64,000 nucleotides of DNA from positions 5,448 to 69,447 of the forward strand of contig CACXLJ010000002.1 in NCBI GenBank assembly GCA_902768435.1, read 5' to 3'. The translations under genes and the position numbers were made by a program. This stretch comes from an uncultured Bacteroidales bacterium. Its GTDB lineage: Bacteria; Bacteroidota; Bacteroidia; Bacteroidales; Muribaculaceae. The first letter of the stretch is position 1. Every line of letters begins with the position of its first letter. The notes beneath the pieces were generated by a model. That model saw only the letters and a program-made list of their open reading frames with translations. It was not told the DNA's origin and ran no database searches. Shown here one piece after another: positions 44,603 to 52,234 of the stretch.

Positions 44603-47600
44603 TTAGAAGTTAAATTCACCTGAATCGAGCCAGTAGCAGTCGTTGGTGCCCAGACTCTGAATCGTGATTTCGATATCTCGAGTAGGAATGTCGTTGCCAT
44701 CCACATCGGTAATCGACGAAATCTCGAGGTTCTCGCGATCGTTGGGGTCACGCTCAATGGTAACGCGGAAAGGCATGCGATGCCTCAACCGGTCGCAGTC
44801 TTCGTTGAGTTTTCCCACCACAGCGGCATCGATCACATCGAGTCCGTCATCTTCCATGCGGCGACGAATGGCTTCCATCATCAAATCGTAGTTAAAGTCG
44901 ATGGAGTAGAGCTGGCGTTCGGGATAGGCATCAATGTCGACCTGCTTCACATTGAGATAGGTGGGCAGGGCCTTGATAACAATCTCGCCATTGTTCTTAT
45001 TGGGCTGAACTACATATTTCTCGGTGTTGAGTGGCGGCGTTGCCACATAGTTGACTACCGACTTGAGTTTGCGGGCCATGAGCGATGTGTCGAGCACAAA
45101 GTTCTCGAACATGGAGCCGTCGGTGGCATAGTAGGCGATGGCGGCGCCCAGCACCACCACAGTCTTGGTGTCGCGAATGTAACCCGTGTTGCGGCTGGGA
45201 TACCAGTCACCGGCATAGTAGTCGGTGAGCGAGATGAGCCTGTCGGGCGCCACAGCATAGTATTTCAGGAATATGTCGCGAATGGGCTTCAGGGCAGTGG
45301 GTCGGCCCGAGAGAATCACAATGTCGCAATGGTAGGCAAACATGATGGCGGCCACCTTCTTGAGCAGCCCGTCGAATGAGTGATTCACTACCTGCGCCAC
45401 CTCGTCGGCCACATAGTTCCACTCCATTTTCCTGAGGTCGAGCCCGAAGTGCTCTTCAAATCGCTGGAGCACCATCTCGTTAGGCTCGTTGCCCTCCCAC
45501 ACATCCTTGTAGTGCACGGTGCAGTCGGCACTGCCATCGGCAAGCAACTGCAGGAAATAGTACATGAGAGGCACAGACACCTGCAGGTTGAAGTCGCGCC
45601 TCATGATGCGGTTGTGCATCGAGAGCTCGGCATAGTCGTGCCCGAAGAAGTCTTTCATGAGCTGGCGGAACTCCTCGGCTGGCATGTCGGGTAGGTTCTT
45701 TCTAATCGCTGAATTCTCGCCCTCGATGATGACGCCTTGGATGAGTGCCTTGAGCATTTCGTCGCCAGCATAATAGAAGCTGTCGTAGAACACCGGATCG
45801 GGGATGAGCGTGGTCACGGGGCTCTTGTTGTAACTGTAGTCGCATATCATGAGGTCGGATGTGCCAGCGCCAATGTCGAGCGAGCCCACAGTGAGGCATG
45901 GTTTTCCGTCTTTCTCCTTGCCATAAAGTTTGAAAAACTCGTCACAGTTGCCCTTGTACTTGTAGCCCACCTCGGCATACATGTAAACCAGTTGCGAACA
46001 GGTGGCCTCGTCGTAGTACCACACGGGTTCATCGTCGTTGCGGTTCTTGTAAAGGGGCACAATTTCGACCGGCTCGGTCTCGCCATAGAAATTGGAGATG
46101 AGTTTCTGGGCATCGCGGGCACAGTTGACCAGAGCAAATCGCTCGGTCTTCGACATGGTGGTGGGGCAAGTGATCATGATGCGGCGAATGCGGCGCGGCA
46201 TGTTCACCTTGCCATGATAGTTGCGATATTCGGGGCTGTTGATCTGGCATCGCGCCTGGGCCAGCATCTCGAGGAATGAGAAGGTCATGAGCGAGCGGCG
46301 CGAGTAGTAGTGGGTGCCACCGCCATGCTCAAGGTCGACACGGCCGTCCTCGGTGAGATAGTCGGTAATGCCTTTCAATTCCAGAATGTGCTGCCGGCGC
46401 TCATCCTTGAGCACAAGGTATTCCCACTCTTGCTTGTTCTTCTTGCCGTCCCACAGGTAACGCTTAGGGCTGGAATAGGTCGAGAGGGTGTCGCTGCTCA
46501 ACTCGTTCTCGACAGTGGCATGTATCAGATAATTGGCCTCGGTGCCCAGTCGCAGCAGGCTGGGATAAATGAACTGCTTGGTTTCCTCGATGCCGCAGTC
46601 GCCAAAGTCAACCTTGCGGAAGGCAACCCGCATGTCGAAGGCGCCCTCATATTGCAGCAGCTGGGGGTTGTCGCCATCGGTAATGAGGCGAGTATAATCC
46701 TGGAGTTTCAGGCGGTCGATGGCCTTGAAGTCCTGTCGGCGGGGACCTTCGACCAGCAGCGCGGTAGTGCGCGAGTTGCCAATGTCAACAATCATGTCGA
46801 CATTCTTCAGTTCCACATCGTTGTCGCGCAACAGCTTGATTTTGGGGAATTTCTTCTTTTGCGCCACATAGCTCATGAGATAGAAATAAGAGGAGATATA
46901 CGACATGCGGTGCTTCTCGTTGCGAATGGCGCCAACCGTTCTCACCCCAGGATGCACCAGACGGCGCAGATAATCGTCGATGTAGCTGCACTTCTCGTTA
47001 GAGGCCGAACAGTACTGGGTGAGCAGTATGTCGTTAGAGCACACTTCAAATTCAATCTCGCTCTGGAACTTGTCCGAGAATACAGGCGACTCGGTATATC
47101 GGCCCGCATTATAGTCCACACGGGTGTCGATGGCCAGTATCACATTGAACTTGGTCTTACCGTCAGCTTCACCATTAGGGATGAACTTGCATCGCACCCA
47201 GTTGAAAGGCCCCATCTCAAACACATCGGGTGTGCGCAGCTTGAAGTAAGGCACCGGCAGCCACTGGTTGATGAGGCTGCTGAACTTGTTAGAGGTGTCG
47301 GAGAACGACATCTTGTAGATTTCCTCACTCAACTCCCCTGTACCATAGTCAATGGCAACGGGTTTGATGAAACCATCGCGTTCAATTTGTTCGGCATCCA
47401 GTTTCTTGATTCCTTTTGCCAAATAGCCGTTATCGAAGAGGTCTTTCTGGTTGAAGAACAGGGAGCGTCCCTCATCGTCGATGCATTCAAGTACATCCAG
47501 GTGGTAGAGTCCCAATTCCTTGTCATACCACTCACGGAACCATTTCTTGAAGATATCTTGTGTATCAATCTCAACAGGAAAAGTGATAAGCTGAATTCCT

Positions 47601-47626
47601 GAATTAGCAATATAAGAATACTCCAT
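44603..47626 (-). CDS. SrfB-like actin/HSP70-fold ATPase, operon gene 1
   Basis: A 1007-residue protein matching the virulence protein SrfB class. The actin/HSP70-type ATPase core is seen as phosphate-1 loop VDIGNSRTTALLVEG (near residue 279), phosphate-2 loop SLDIGAGTSDLM (near 583) and adenosine motif VILSGRPTALKPI (near 770). The first ~270 residues are a beta-rich region of unknown fold. The protein is full length and intact. It is the first gene of a seven-gene operon and has a perfect TATATTTG promoter box about 70 bp upstream. SrfB has been named from SsrB-regulated loci of Salmonella; its presence in a commensal-type Bacteroidales with a protease and several membrane proteins points to a different or broader role. 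Confidence 0.82.
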   Translation of the reverse strand: MEYSYIANSGIQLITFPVEIDTQDIFKKWFREWYDKELGLYHLDVLECIDDEGRSLFFNQKDLFDNGYLAKGIKKLDAEQIERDGFIKPVAIDYGTGELSEEIYKMSFSDTSNKFSSLINQWLPVPYFKLRTPDVFEMGPFNWVRCKFIPNGEADGKTKFNVILAIDTRVDYNAGRYTESPVFSDKFQSEIEFEVCSNDILLTQYCSASNEKCSYIDDYLRRLVHPGVRTVGAIRNEKHRMSYISSYFYLMSYVAQKKKFPKIKLLRDNDVELKNVDMIVDIGNSRTTALLVEGPRRQDFKAIDRLKLQDYTRLITDGDNPQLLQYEGAFDMRVAFRKVDFGDCGIEETKQFIYPSLLRLGTEANYLIHATVENELSSDTLSTYSSPKRYLWDGKKNKQEWEYLVLKDERRQHILELKGITDYLTEDGRVDLEHGGGTHYYSRRSLMTFSFLEMLAQARCQINSPEYRNYHGKVNMPRRIRRIMITCPTTMSKTERFALVNCARDAQKLISNFYGETEPVEIVPLYKNRNDDEPVWYYDEATCSQLVYMYAEVGYKYKGNCDEFFKLYGKEKDGKPCLTVGSLDIGAGTSDLMICDYSYNKSPVTTLIPDPVFYDSFYYAGDEMLKALIQGVIIEGENSAIRKNLPDMPAEEFRQLMKDFFGHDYAELSMHNRIMRRDFNLQVSVPLMYYFLQLLADGSADCTVHYKDVWEGNEPNEMVLQRFEEHFGLDLRKMEWNYVADEVAQVVNHSFDGLLKKVAAIMFAYHCDIVILSGRPTALKPIRDIFLKYYAVAPDRLISLTDYYAGDWYPSRNTGYIRDTKTVVVLGAAIAYYATDGSMFENFVLDTSLMARKLKSVVNYVATPPLNTEKYVVQPNKNNGEIVIKALPTYLNVKQVDIDAYPERQLYSIDFNYDLMMEAIRRRMEDDGLDVIDAAVVGKLNEDCDRLRHRMPFRVTIERDPNDRENLEISSITDVDGNDIPTRDIEITIQSLGTNDCYWLDSGEFNF

Positions 47627-47692
47627 GATTAATTATTTCATTAAAATCATTAAGATTTACGTTTATGCACACATTATTTATAATAATAACTA

Positions 47693-47700
47693 CAAATATA
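47693..47700 (-). promoter_or_regulatory. Predicted -7 box for the SrfB/SrfC operon
   Basis: TATATTTG on the minus strand matches TAnnTTTG and lies 67 bp upstream of the SrfB-like start. There is no strong -33 box. No internal promoter of this quality was noticed in the 14-kb operon. Confidence 0.55.
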
Positions 47701-47816
47701 GTGCGAAAAATCCACATTTTCATTAAAATGCGCTATTAAAGTGACAAAAAGGGCGTTAAAAAATACCAAAGGCCCTTGCCACCCCCACAGGTGAGCAAGC
47801 CGCTTGAGGGAGGGGA

Positions 47817-47850
47817 ACAAAAAGGCCCTCGCTGGGATTGCGAGAGCCTT
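47817..47850 (-). terminator. Terminator after the first cohesin-like gene
   Basis: Stem AAGGCCCTCGC (47822-47832) / GCGAGAGCCTT (47840-47850) with one mismatch, followed on the minus strand by TTTTTG. It separates the small secreted-protein gene from the SrfB/SrfC operon. Confidence 0.8.
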
Positions 47851-47876
47851 TTGTTGTTTCGACCTCAATGTGAGTA

Positions 47877-48605
47877 TTACTTGAGGATTTTTGAAGTGGT
47901 GCGAGTGCCGTCGGTATAGGTGGTGACCACCACATTGATGCCGTCGAAGGGCTTGGTACTCTCCACGCCGGCAAGGTTGTAATAGAGCACGCCTGCTACC
48001 GTCTTGTCGATACGCATGTCATAGACCGGTGTTGAGAAGATGTTGAAGGTGAACTCGTCGATAGCTCCATCGCCAATCATACCGGGATTGCCCGTCGAAA
48101 TCCAGATGTCGCGCACGGTGATGTCGGTATTCTCACCCGGTTCTTCGGGTATCTTCACGGCAAACACCAAGATGGCATCGTCGCCCACAGCAATCTTCTT
48201 TCCCTCGGCATTGCCATCATAAATTGCCATGCGGAACGAGGCGTCGTCTGGTTCATTAGCCAGAACTGCAAAAGCTCCGAACTCTTCGGTCTCGTCAAGA
48301 CGACCTTCGGGCATAACGAGCGCATAGGACTTGTTAGGTTTTGTGCCAATACCTGCTTGCTGCTGAGAGAACTTCACAGGTTCCCAACCTTCGGGATAGT
48401 CAAAACTGCACTGGATGGCTGCATACTCCACTTCGGGATTGGTGAAGATGAGTTTGATAAATGCAATCTCACCTGACTTGAGCGATGCAGGGTCTATTAC
48501 TTCGAACGAAATCTTTGTGGATGGGTTCAATTCTCCCTCGGCAGCCAAGGCAGGCTTGACAGCAAACGACACAAGCGCCAGCAAAAGCAATGATTTCAGT
48601 TTCAT
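47877..48605 (-). CDS. Secreted cohesin-like protein with conserved C-terminal tail (paralogue A)
   Basis: A 242-residue exported protein with signal peptide MKLKSLLLLALVSFAVKPALA. The mature ~150 residues read like a cohesin-type beta-sandwich: LKSGEIAFIKLIFTNPEVEY, AAIQCSFDYPEGWEPVKFS, GDDAILVFAVKIPEE and NTDITVRDIWISTGN. This is inferred from strand pattern, not from a search. The C-terminal ~40 residues (GVLYYNLAGVESTKPFDGIN, then VVVTTYTDGTRTTSKILK) form a conserved module that resembles secretion or sorting tails of Bacteroidota. The neighbouring gene is a close paralogue. Start is the ATG at 48605; the frame extends to a TTG at 48614. Confidence 0.7.
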   Translation of the reverse strand: MKLKSLLLLALVSFAVKPALAAEGELNPSTKISFEVIDPASLKSGEIAFIKLIFTNPEVEYAAIQCSFDYPEGWEPVKFSQQQAGIGTKPNKSYALVMPEGRLDETEEFGAFAVLANEPDDASFRMAIYDGNAEGKKIAVGDDAILVFAVKIPEEPGENTDITVRDIWISTGNPGMIGDGAIDEFTFNIFSTPVYDMRIDKTVAGVLYYNLAGVESTKPFDGINVVVTTYTDGTRTTSKILK

Positions 48606-48667
48606 AATGAGCAATATTTAGAGGTTTATATTATATAATAATGTAGGTCAACACTGTTGCACATTCG

Positions 48668-48699
48668 CAAAGATAAGCATTATTTCTTCAAAACACAAA
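48668..48699 (-). promoter_or_regulatory. Bacteroidota-type promoter, paralogue A
   Basis: TTTG (-33, 48696-48699) and TATCTTTG (-7, 48668-48675) on the minus strand with a 20-bp spacer: a full match to the TTTG-N19-21-TAnnTTTG consensus. Confidence 0.75.
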
Positions 48700-48710
48700 T
48701 AATATGCGAC

Positions 48711-48743
48711 AAAAAAGGCTCTCGCGCATGCGAGAGCCTTTAT
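48711..48743 (-). terminator. Terminator after paralogue B
   Basis: A perfect 11-bp stem (AAGGCTCTCGC / GCGAGAGCCTT) with GCAT loop, followed on the minus strand by TTTTTTG. It lies just upstream of paralogue A's promoter, so the two genes are separate units. Confidence 0.88.
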
Positions 48744-48766
48744 GGGTTAATCAATAAGAGCAATTC

Positions 48767-49510
48767 TTATTTGATAACTTTGCTAGCAGCCTTAGTGCCA
48801 TCGGTGTAAGTAGTAACAACTACGTTCACGCCGTCGAAGGGCTTGTCGCTCTCAACACCAGCAATGTTGTAGTACTTCACACCAGCAACAGCCTTGTTTG
48901 CATTCACGTCCTTAACACCCACGGGATCCACCTTGATAGTGAAAGTGAAGTCGTCGATACCGCCGTCACCTTCGCCATCGGGAAGACCAGTAGCGAGCCA
49001 AACTTCGCGAACGGTGATAGTGTTGTCACCTACAGTAGCTCCTTCAGGAATTTGGATAGCGATAACTGCGATTGCATCTTCACCGCAAGCAACTCTCTTA
49101 CCTTCAGCCTCAGCATCGTAGTAAGCGAAACGGAACGATGCATCGTCGGGAACATTACCCACGATAGTGAAAGCACCATGACCGTTGCCATCCTCATCCC
49201 AGATCTCATCGAGACGACCTCCGGGAATCAGCTGGCAGTAAGCCTTAGCGGGCTTTGTGCCGATATTGGCATCCTTCTGAGAGAACTTCACAGCTTCCCA
49301 ACCTTCGGGATAGTCAAGGTCCATCTGAGCAGTTGAATACTGCATGTTGGGGTTTTCAAGAATGAAGTTGATGTACACAATCTGGCCGGGCTCAACATTG
49401 TCTCTCTGTTCAAACTTAATCTGCGTTGCGGGATCAAGATCGCCATCGGCAGCAATAGCTGGCATTGCAAATGCACAAGCAGCTAAAAGGAGTAAAGATT
49501 TAATCTTCAT
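48767..49510 (-). CDS. Secreted cohesin-like protein with conserved C-terminal tail (paralogue B)
   Basis: A 247-residue paralogue of the adjacent gene, with signal peptide MKIKSLLLLAACAFAMPAIAA. The same beta-sandwich phrases occur: VEPGQIVYINFILENPNMQY, AQMDLDYPEGWEAVKFS, GEDAIAVIAIQIPEG and DNTITVREVWLATGL. The tail is KYYNIAGVESDKPFDGVNVV, then VTTYTDGTKAASKVIK. The pair arose by tandem duplication, yet each copy keeps its own promoter and terminator. Start is the ATG at 49510; a TTG two codons upstream is unlikely. If the cohesin reading is right, the dockerin-tagged enzymes at 25-33 kb are candidate partners. Confidence 0.7.
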   Translation of the reverse strand: MKIKSLLLLAACAFAMPAIAADGDLDPATQIKFEQRDNVEPGQIVYINFILENPNMQYSTAQMDLDYPEGWEAVKFSQKDANIGTKPAKAYCQLIPGGRLDEIWDEDGNGHGAFTIVGNVPDDASFRFAYYDAEAEGKRVACGEDAIAVIAIQIPEGATVGDNTITVREVWLATGLPDGEGDGGIDDFTFTIKVDPVGVKDVNANKAVAGVKYYNIAGVESDKPFDGVNVVVTTYTDGTKAASKVIK

Positions 49511-50069
49511 AATCAATTGATTTTAAAAGAGTTAATAAATTTATTAAATATAAAAGTTAAGTTACAAACACATGTTTAGAGGCACAAATTGCTTCAAAAA
49601 GCGAAGCACACGATGCCTTTTATTTGACAAAGGTAATAATAAATTTTTTAATAGAACAAGTTTTCTACCTTTTTTTTCAATTTTTTTTCTCTTTTTTTAT
49701 TAACAACCCAAAATCTGGAGACTGAAACAGGTTAAAATCACCTTGCCATGCCCATGTAAACATCCATGGAGTTGAGGCTTTTGCCCAAAAAACCGGGAAG
49801 TTCATGTTGTTTCTCCATGATTTGGTCAAATTTTCTCCGTTTTCTCCGTTTCTAAGGAGTTAGAGGAGTATATCTGCTCGCTGGACTCTTAATCTCTAAG
49901 GAGGTTGGGAGTTTAGGAGTTTTTATGCTCATCTGCTCCCGGGACTCTTAATCTCTAAGGAGGTTGGGAGTCTAGAAGTTTTTATGCTCATCTGCTCCCG
50001 GGACTCTTAATCTCTAAGGAGGTTGGGAGTTTAGGAGTTTTTATGCCCATCTGCTCCCGGGGCTCTTAA
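49511..50069. other. Intergenic region, promoter and repeats only
   Basis: No gene is supported. From the left it holds the leader and promoter of paralogue B, a small GCTTC/GAAGC hairpin near 49591-49606, long T-tracts (49665-49700), then the 59-bp tandem repeat described separately. Confidence 0.6.
49628..49660 (-). promoter_or_regulatory. Predicted promoter, paralogue B
   Basis: TACCTTTG (-7, 49628-49635) on the minus strand with CTTG (49657-49660) after a 21-bp spacer, close to consensus. The leader is about 110 nt. Confidence 0.55.
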
Positions 50070-50099
50070 TCTCTAAGGAGGTTGGGAGTTTTTTGATTC
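49872..50099. repeat. 59-bp tandem repeat, four copies
   Basis: The phrase (G)GGACTCTTAATCTCTAAGG begins at 49882, 49941, 50000 and 50059, exactly 59 bp apart. Copies differ by only a few substitutions; the last one ends early and runs into the 3' end of the GxxExxY gene. A related sentence (CTAAGGAGTTAGAGGAGTA) precedes the first copy. Confidence 0.92.
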
Positions 50100-50547
50100 T
50101 TCGGCATAAGGGTTATACACAGTGTGAATGCCCTTACTTAAAGACTCTTCATTAAAATTCACGACATAACCAATTGGACAACCAGTGAGACGCAAATATG
50201 TATACAACTGCTTTTCAAAGAGCTTTTTATAATCAACAACACTTTTGATTTCAAGAACAACCTTGTTGTCAATTATAATATCAAGTCGCAAATCGTTCTT
50301 TATTGATTCTCCTTTATAAAGAACTGGAACATGGACTTGTCGTTCCACATGAAATCCATTCATTGACAACTCCTTGACGACAGCCTCCTCATAGATGCTT
50401 TCAAGAAGTCCCGGACCTAGTTCTTTATGGACTTCATATAGGCATTTAAGTATGCCAAATGTATAATCTCGATCCATTTTCTTTCGATTAATATATTCCT
50501 TTACTCCTCAAGCTCCGTAGAACCTAATTCTCTAAGGAGGTTGGGAG
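50070..50547. repeat. 19-bp direct repeats flanking the GxxExxY gene
   Basis: TCTCTAAGGAGGTTGGGAG is found at 50070-50088 and again, identical, at 50529-50547, bracketing the GxxExxY gene. The first copy belongs to the 59-bp tandem repeat. This arrangement suggests that the gene entered as a unit within the repeat. Confidence 0.85.
50073..50477 (-). CDS. GxxExxY protein
   Basis: A 134-residue protein of the GxxExxY family (signature LGPGLLESIYEEAV near residues 20-33), common in Bacteroidota and Cyanobacteria. The core contains a PD-(D/E)XK-like pattern: LRLDIIIDNKVVLEIKSV has the acidic residue and the ExK pair. KKLFEKQLYTYLRLTGCPIGYVVNF follows. Nuclease activity has not been shown for the family to my knowledge. 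The last five codons (NSQPP) and the stop are encoded by the 59-bp repeat, so the natural C-terminus may have been replaced. AT-rich relative to neighbours, consistent with mobility. Confidence 0.85.
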   Translation of the reverse strand: MDRDYTFGILKCLYEVHKELGPGLLESIYEEAVVKELSMNGFHVERQVHVPVLYKGESIKNDLRLDIIIDNKVVLEIKSVVDYKKLFEKQLYTYLRLTGCPIGYVVNFNEESLSKGIHTVYNPYAEESKNSQPP

Positions 50548-50555
50548 GATTGAGA

Positions 50556-51497
50556 CTATTGCTGCTGGGCGAGGAATTTCTCGGCATCGAGGGCAGCACG
50601 GCAGCCTGTTCCGGCAGCAGCTATGGCCTGACGGTAACGCGGGTCGGCAACATCACCAGCCGCAAAGACGCCCTCCACGCTGGTGGCGGTAGTGGCACCC
50701 AGCGTGACAATATAACCCGCCTCGTCGAGGGCGAGTTGACCGCCCAGGAACTTGGTGTTGGGCTGGTGACCGATGGCGAGGAAGAAACCGTCGATGGCAA
50801 TGTCGAATTCCTGTTCCTCGGGAGTGCCCATGAACTTGACCAGATGCGCCCCCTCCACCCCGTTGTCACCAAAGAGGCCGCGGGTGTTAGTATTGAAGAG
50901 GATTTCGATATTTTCCTTTTCCATCACGCGTTTCTGCATGGCGGCCGAGGCGCGCAGATAGGGTTTGCGCACAATCATGTAGACCTTCGAAGCCAGATTG
51001 CTCAGGTAGTCGGCCTCTTCGCAGGCAGTGTCGCCACCGCCCACCACGGCCACCACCTTCTTGCGATAGAAGAATCCGTCGCAGGTGGCACAAGCCGAAA
51101 CGCCCATACCGGCATATTTCTTCTCATCGTCGAGTCCCAGATAGCGTGCCGAAGCGCCCGTAGCCACGATGATGGTGTCGGCCACAAGGTGCTTGTCGCT
51201 GTCGATGGTGACCTTGAAAGGCCTTTGCGACAAGTCGACGGCCGTAACTACCCCAGTGCGCAGGTCAGCCCCCACATTCATCGCCTGCTGGCGCATGAGA
51301 TCCATGAGGTTGAAGCCATCAACGCCATCGGGAAAACCGGGGAAATTCTCGATGGCAGTGGTCTGGGTGAGTTGTCCGCCTGGAAGCGGTCCGCTGTAGA
51401 GCACACTCTTGACATTGGCGCGCGCCAAATAGATGGCTGCGGTGTAACCAGCCGGGCCAGAGCCCACAATTAAGCATTTCACTTGTTCATTTTCCAT
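50556..51497 (-). CDS. trxB: Thioredoxin reductase
   Basis: A 313-residue NADPH-dependent flavoenzyme that reduces thioredoxin. The FAD motif is LIVGSGPAGYTAAIY; the redox-active cysteines are Cys136 and Cys139 in SACATCDGFF; the NADPH-binding loop is VAVVGGGDTACEEA; GVFAAGDVAD lies near the C-terminus. It is full length. It is the last gene in a trxB/LolA-like/ftsK minus-strand cluster that is conserved in Bacteroidota. The 100-bp gap to the LolA-like gene contains a 9-bp tandem repeat. Confidence 0.95.
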   Translation of the reverse strand: MENEQVKCLIVGSGPAGYTAAIYLARANVKSVLYSGPLPGGQLTQTTAIENFPGFPDGVDGFNLMDLMRQQAMNVGADLRTGVVTAVDLSQRPFKVTIDSDKHLVADTIIVATGASARYLGLDDEKKYAGMGVSACATCDGFFYRKKVVAVVGGGDTACEEADYLSNLASKVYMIVRKPYLRASAAMQKRVMEKENIEILFNTNTRGLFGDNGVEGAHLVKFMGTPEEQEFDIAIDGFFLAIGHQPNTKFLGGQLALDEAGYIVTLGATTATSVEGVFAAGDVADPRYRQAIAAAGTGCRAALDAEKFLAQQQ

Positions 51498-51549
51498 ATC
51501 TTTGAGAGTTTTTCTATTTGTCTGAAGTCTTGAATTTTTTGGTTTTTTC

Positions 51550-51594
51550 GGGAAAACCGGGAAAACCGGGAAATCTGGGAAATTTGGGAAATTT
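51550..51594. repeat. 9-bp tandem repeat GGGAAAnnn, five copies
   Basis: Five units of 9 bp: GGGAAAACC twice, then GGGAAATCT, GGGAAATTT and GGGAAATTT. They occupy most of the gap between the LolA-like stop and the trxB start, and would lie in the trxB leader or the intercistronic RNA. Confidence 0.88.
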
Positions 51595-51598
51595 GAGA

Positions 51599-52180
51599 TT
51601 AACGCAAATCTACCACCTCGGTACCAGCCGGCACGAGTTTCTTGTCGAACACAAAGGTAGAGGCAGGATACCGCTGCTTAGTCTTGTAGTTCGAGAGTCT
51701 GAGTTTATAGGTGCCATTGGTGGTCACATAATCGGCCGCGGTGAGAATGTAGGCCTTCGACACATAAAGCGTGATGGACTTGACATTCGATTTCTTCTTA
51801 GGCGTGAGCTTGAGCGTATAGCCCGTCTTGCCTTGAACACTGTTCATGGTGAAAGCCTCCTTGAGCGACTTGGCGGCAGCCAGCGGGTTAGTCATCTGCA
51901 ATTCCTGCGAAGTGGGGTCGATGATGTTCACCTCCCCAGTCTGGTCGGAGTAGGTCCACTGGGTCTTGCCATTGAACCACGACTTGACATCGTTGGCCAG
52001 AATGCGGAACTTGGTGCCTTGCATGACTATGGTACCCTTAGAGCCATTCATCGAGTAACTGGCGCTCACGGTGCCACTTGCCTTAAAGGTTGACACCACC
52101 TTGTTGAAGATGGCCGTGGCATTCTGTGCCTGTACCGAAATGGCGGCAAGAATGAATATGAGTGAAAACAGTTTTTTCAT
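51599..52180 (-). CDS. LolA-like outer-membrane lipoprotein carrier
   Basis: A 193-residue periplasmic protein with signal peptide MKKLFSLIFILAAISVQAQ. The pattern of short beta strands (GTVSASYSMNGSKGTIVMQG; KFRILANDVKSWFNGKTQWTY; PLAAAKSLKEAFTMN; SITLYVSKAYILTAADYV) fits the LolA-like family of Bacteroidota, which carries lipoproteins across the periplasm. It sits between ftsK and trxB, the usual place in this phylum. Sequence similarity to proteobacterial LolA is low, so the carrier role is by family. Confidence 0.82.
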   Translation of the reverse strand: MKKLFSLIFILAAISVQAQNATAIFNKVVSTFKASGTVSASYSMNGSKGTIVMQGTKFRILANDVKSWFNGKTQWTYSDQTGEVNIIDPTSQELQMTNPLAAAKSLKEAFTMNSVQGKTGYTLKLTPKKKSNVKSITLYVSKAYILTAADYVTTNGTYKLRLSNYKTKQRYPASTFVFDKKLVPAGTEVVDLR

Positions 52181-52234
52181 TGAAAATGTGTTTTAGTTGT
52201 TGTCAATCTATTAGACTGAACAAACCATGAAAAG

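Noticed and set aside
46310..47602. 430-residue plus-strand frame antisense to the SrfB-like gene
   Set aside because: No motif, and it lies wholly within a conserved gene.
49872..50099. CRISPR array
   Set aside because: The 59-bp units are contiguous with no variable spacers, and no cas gene is present.
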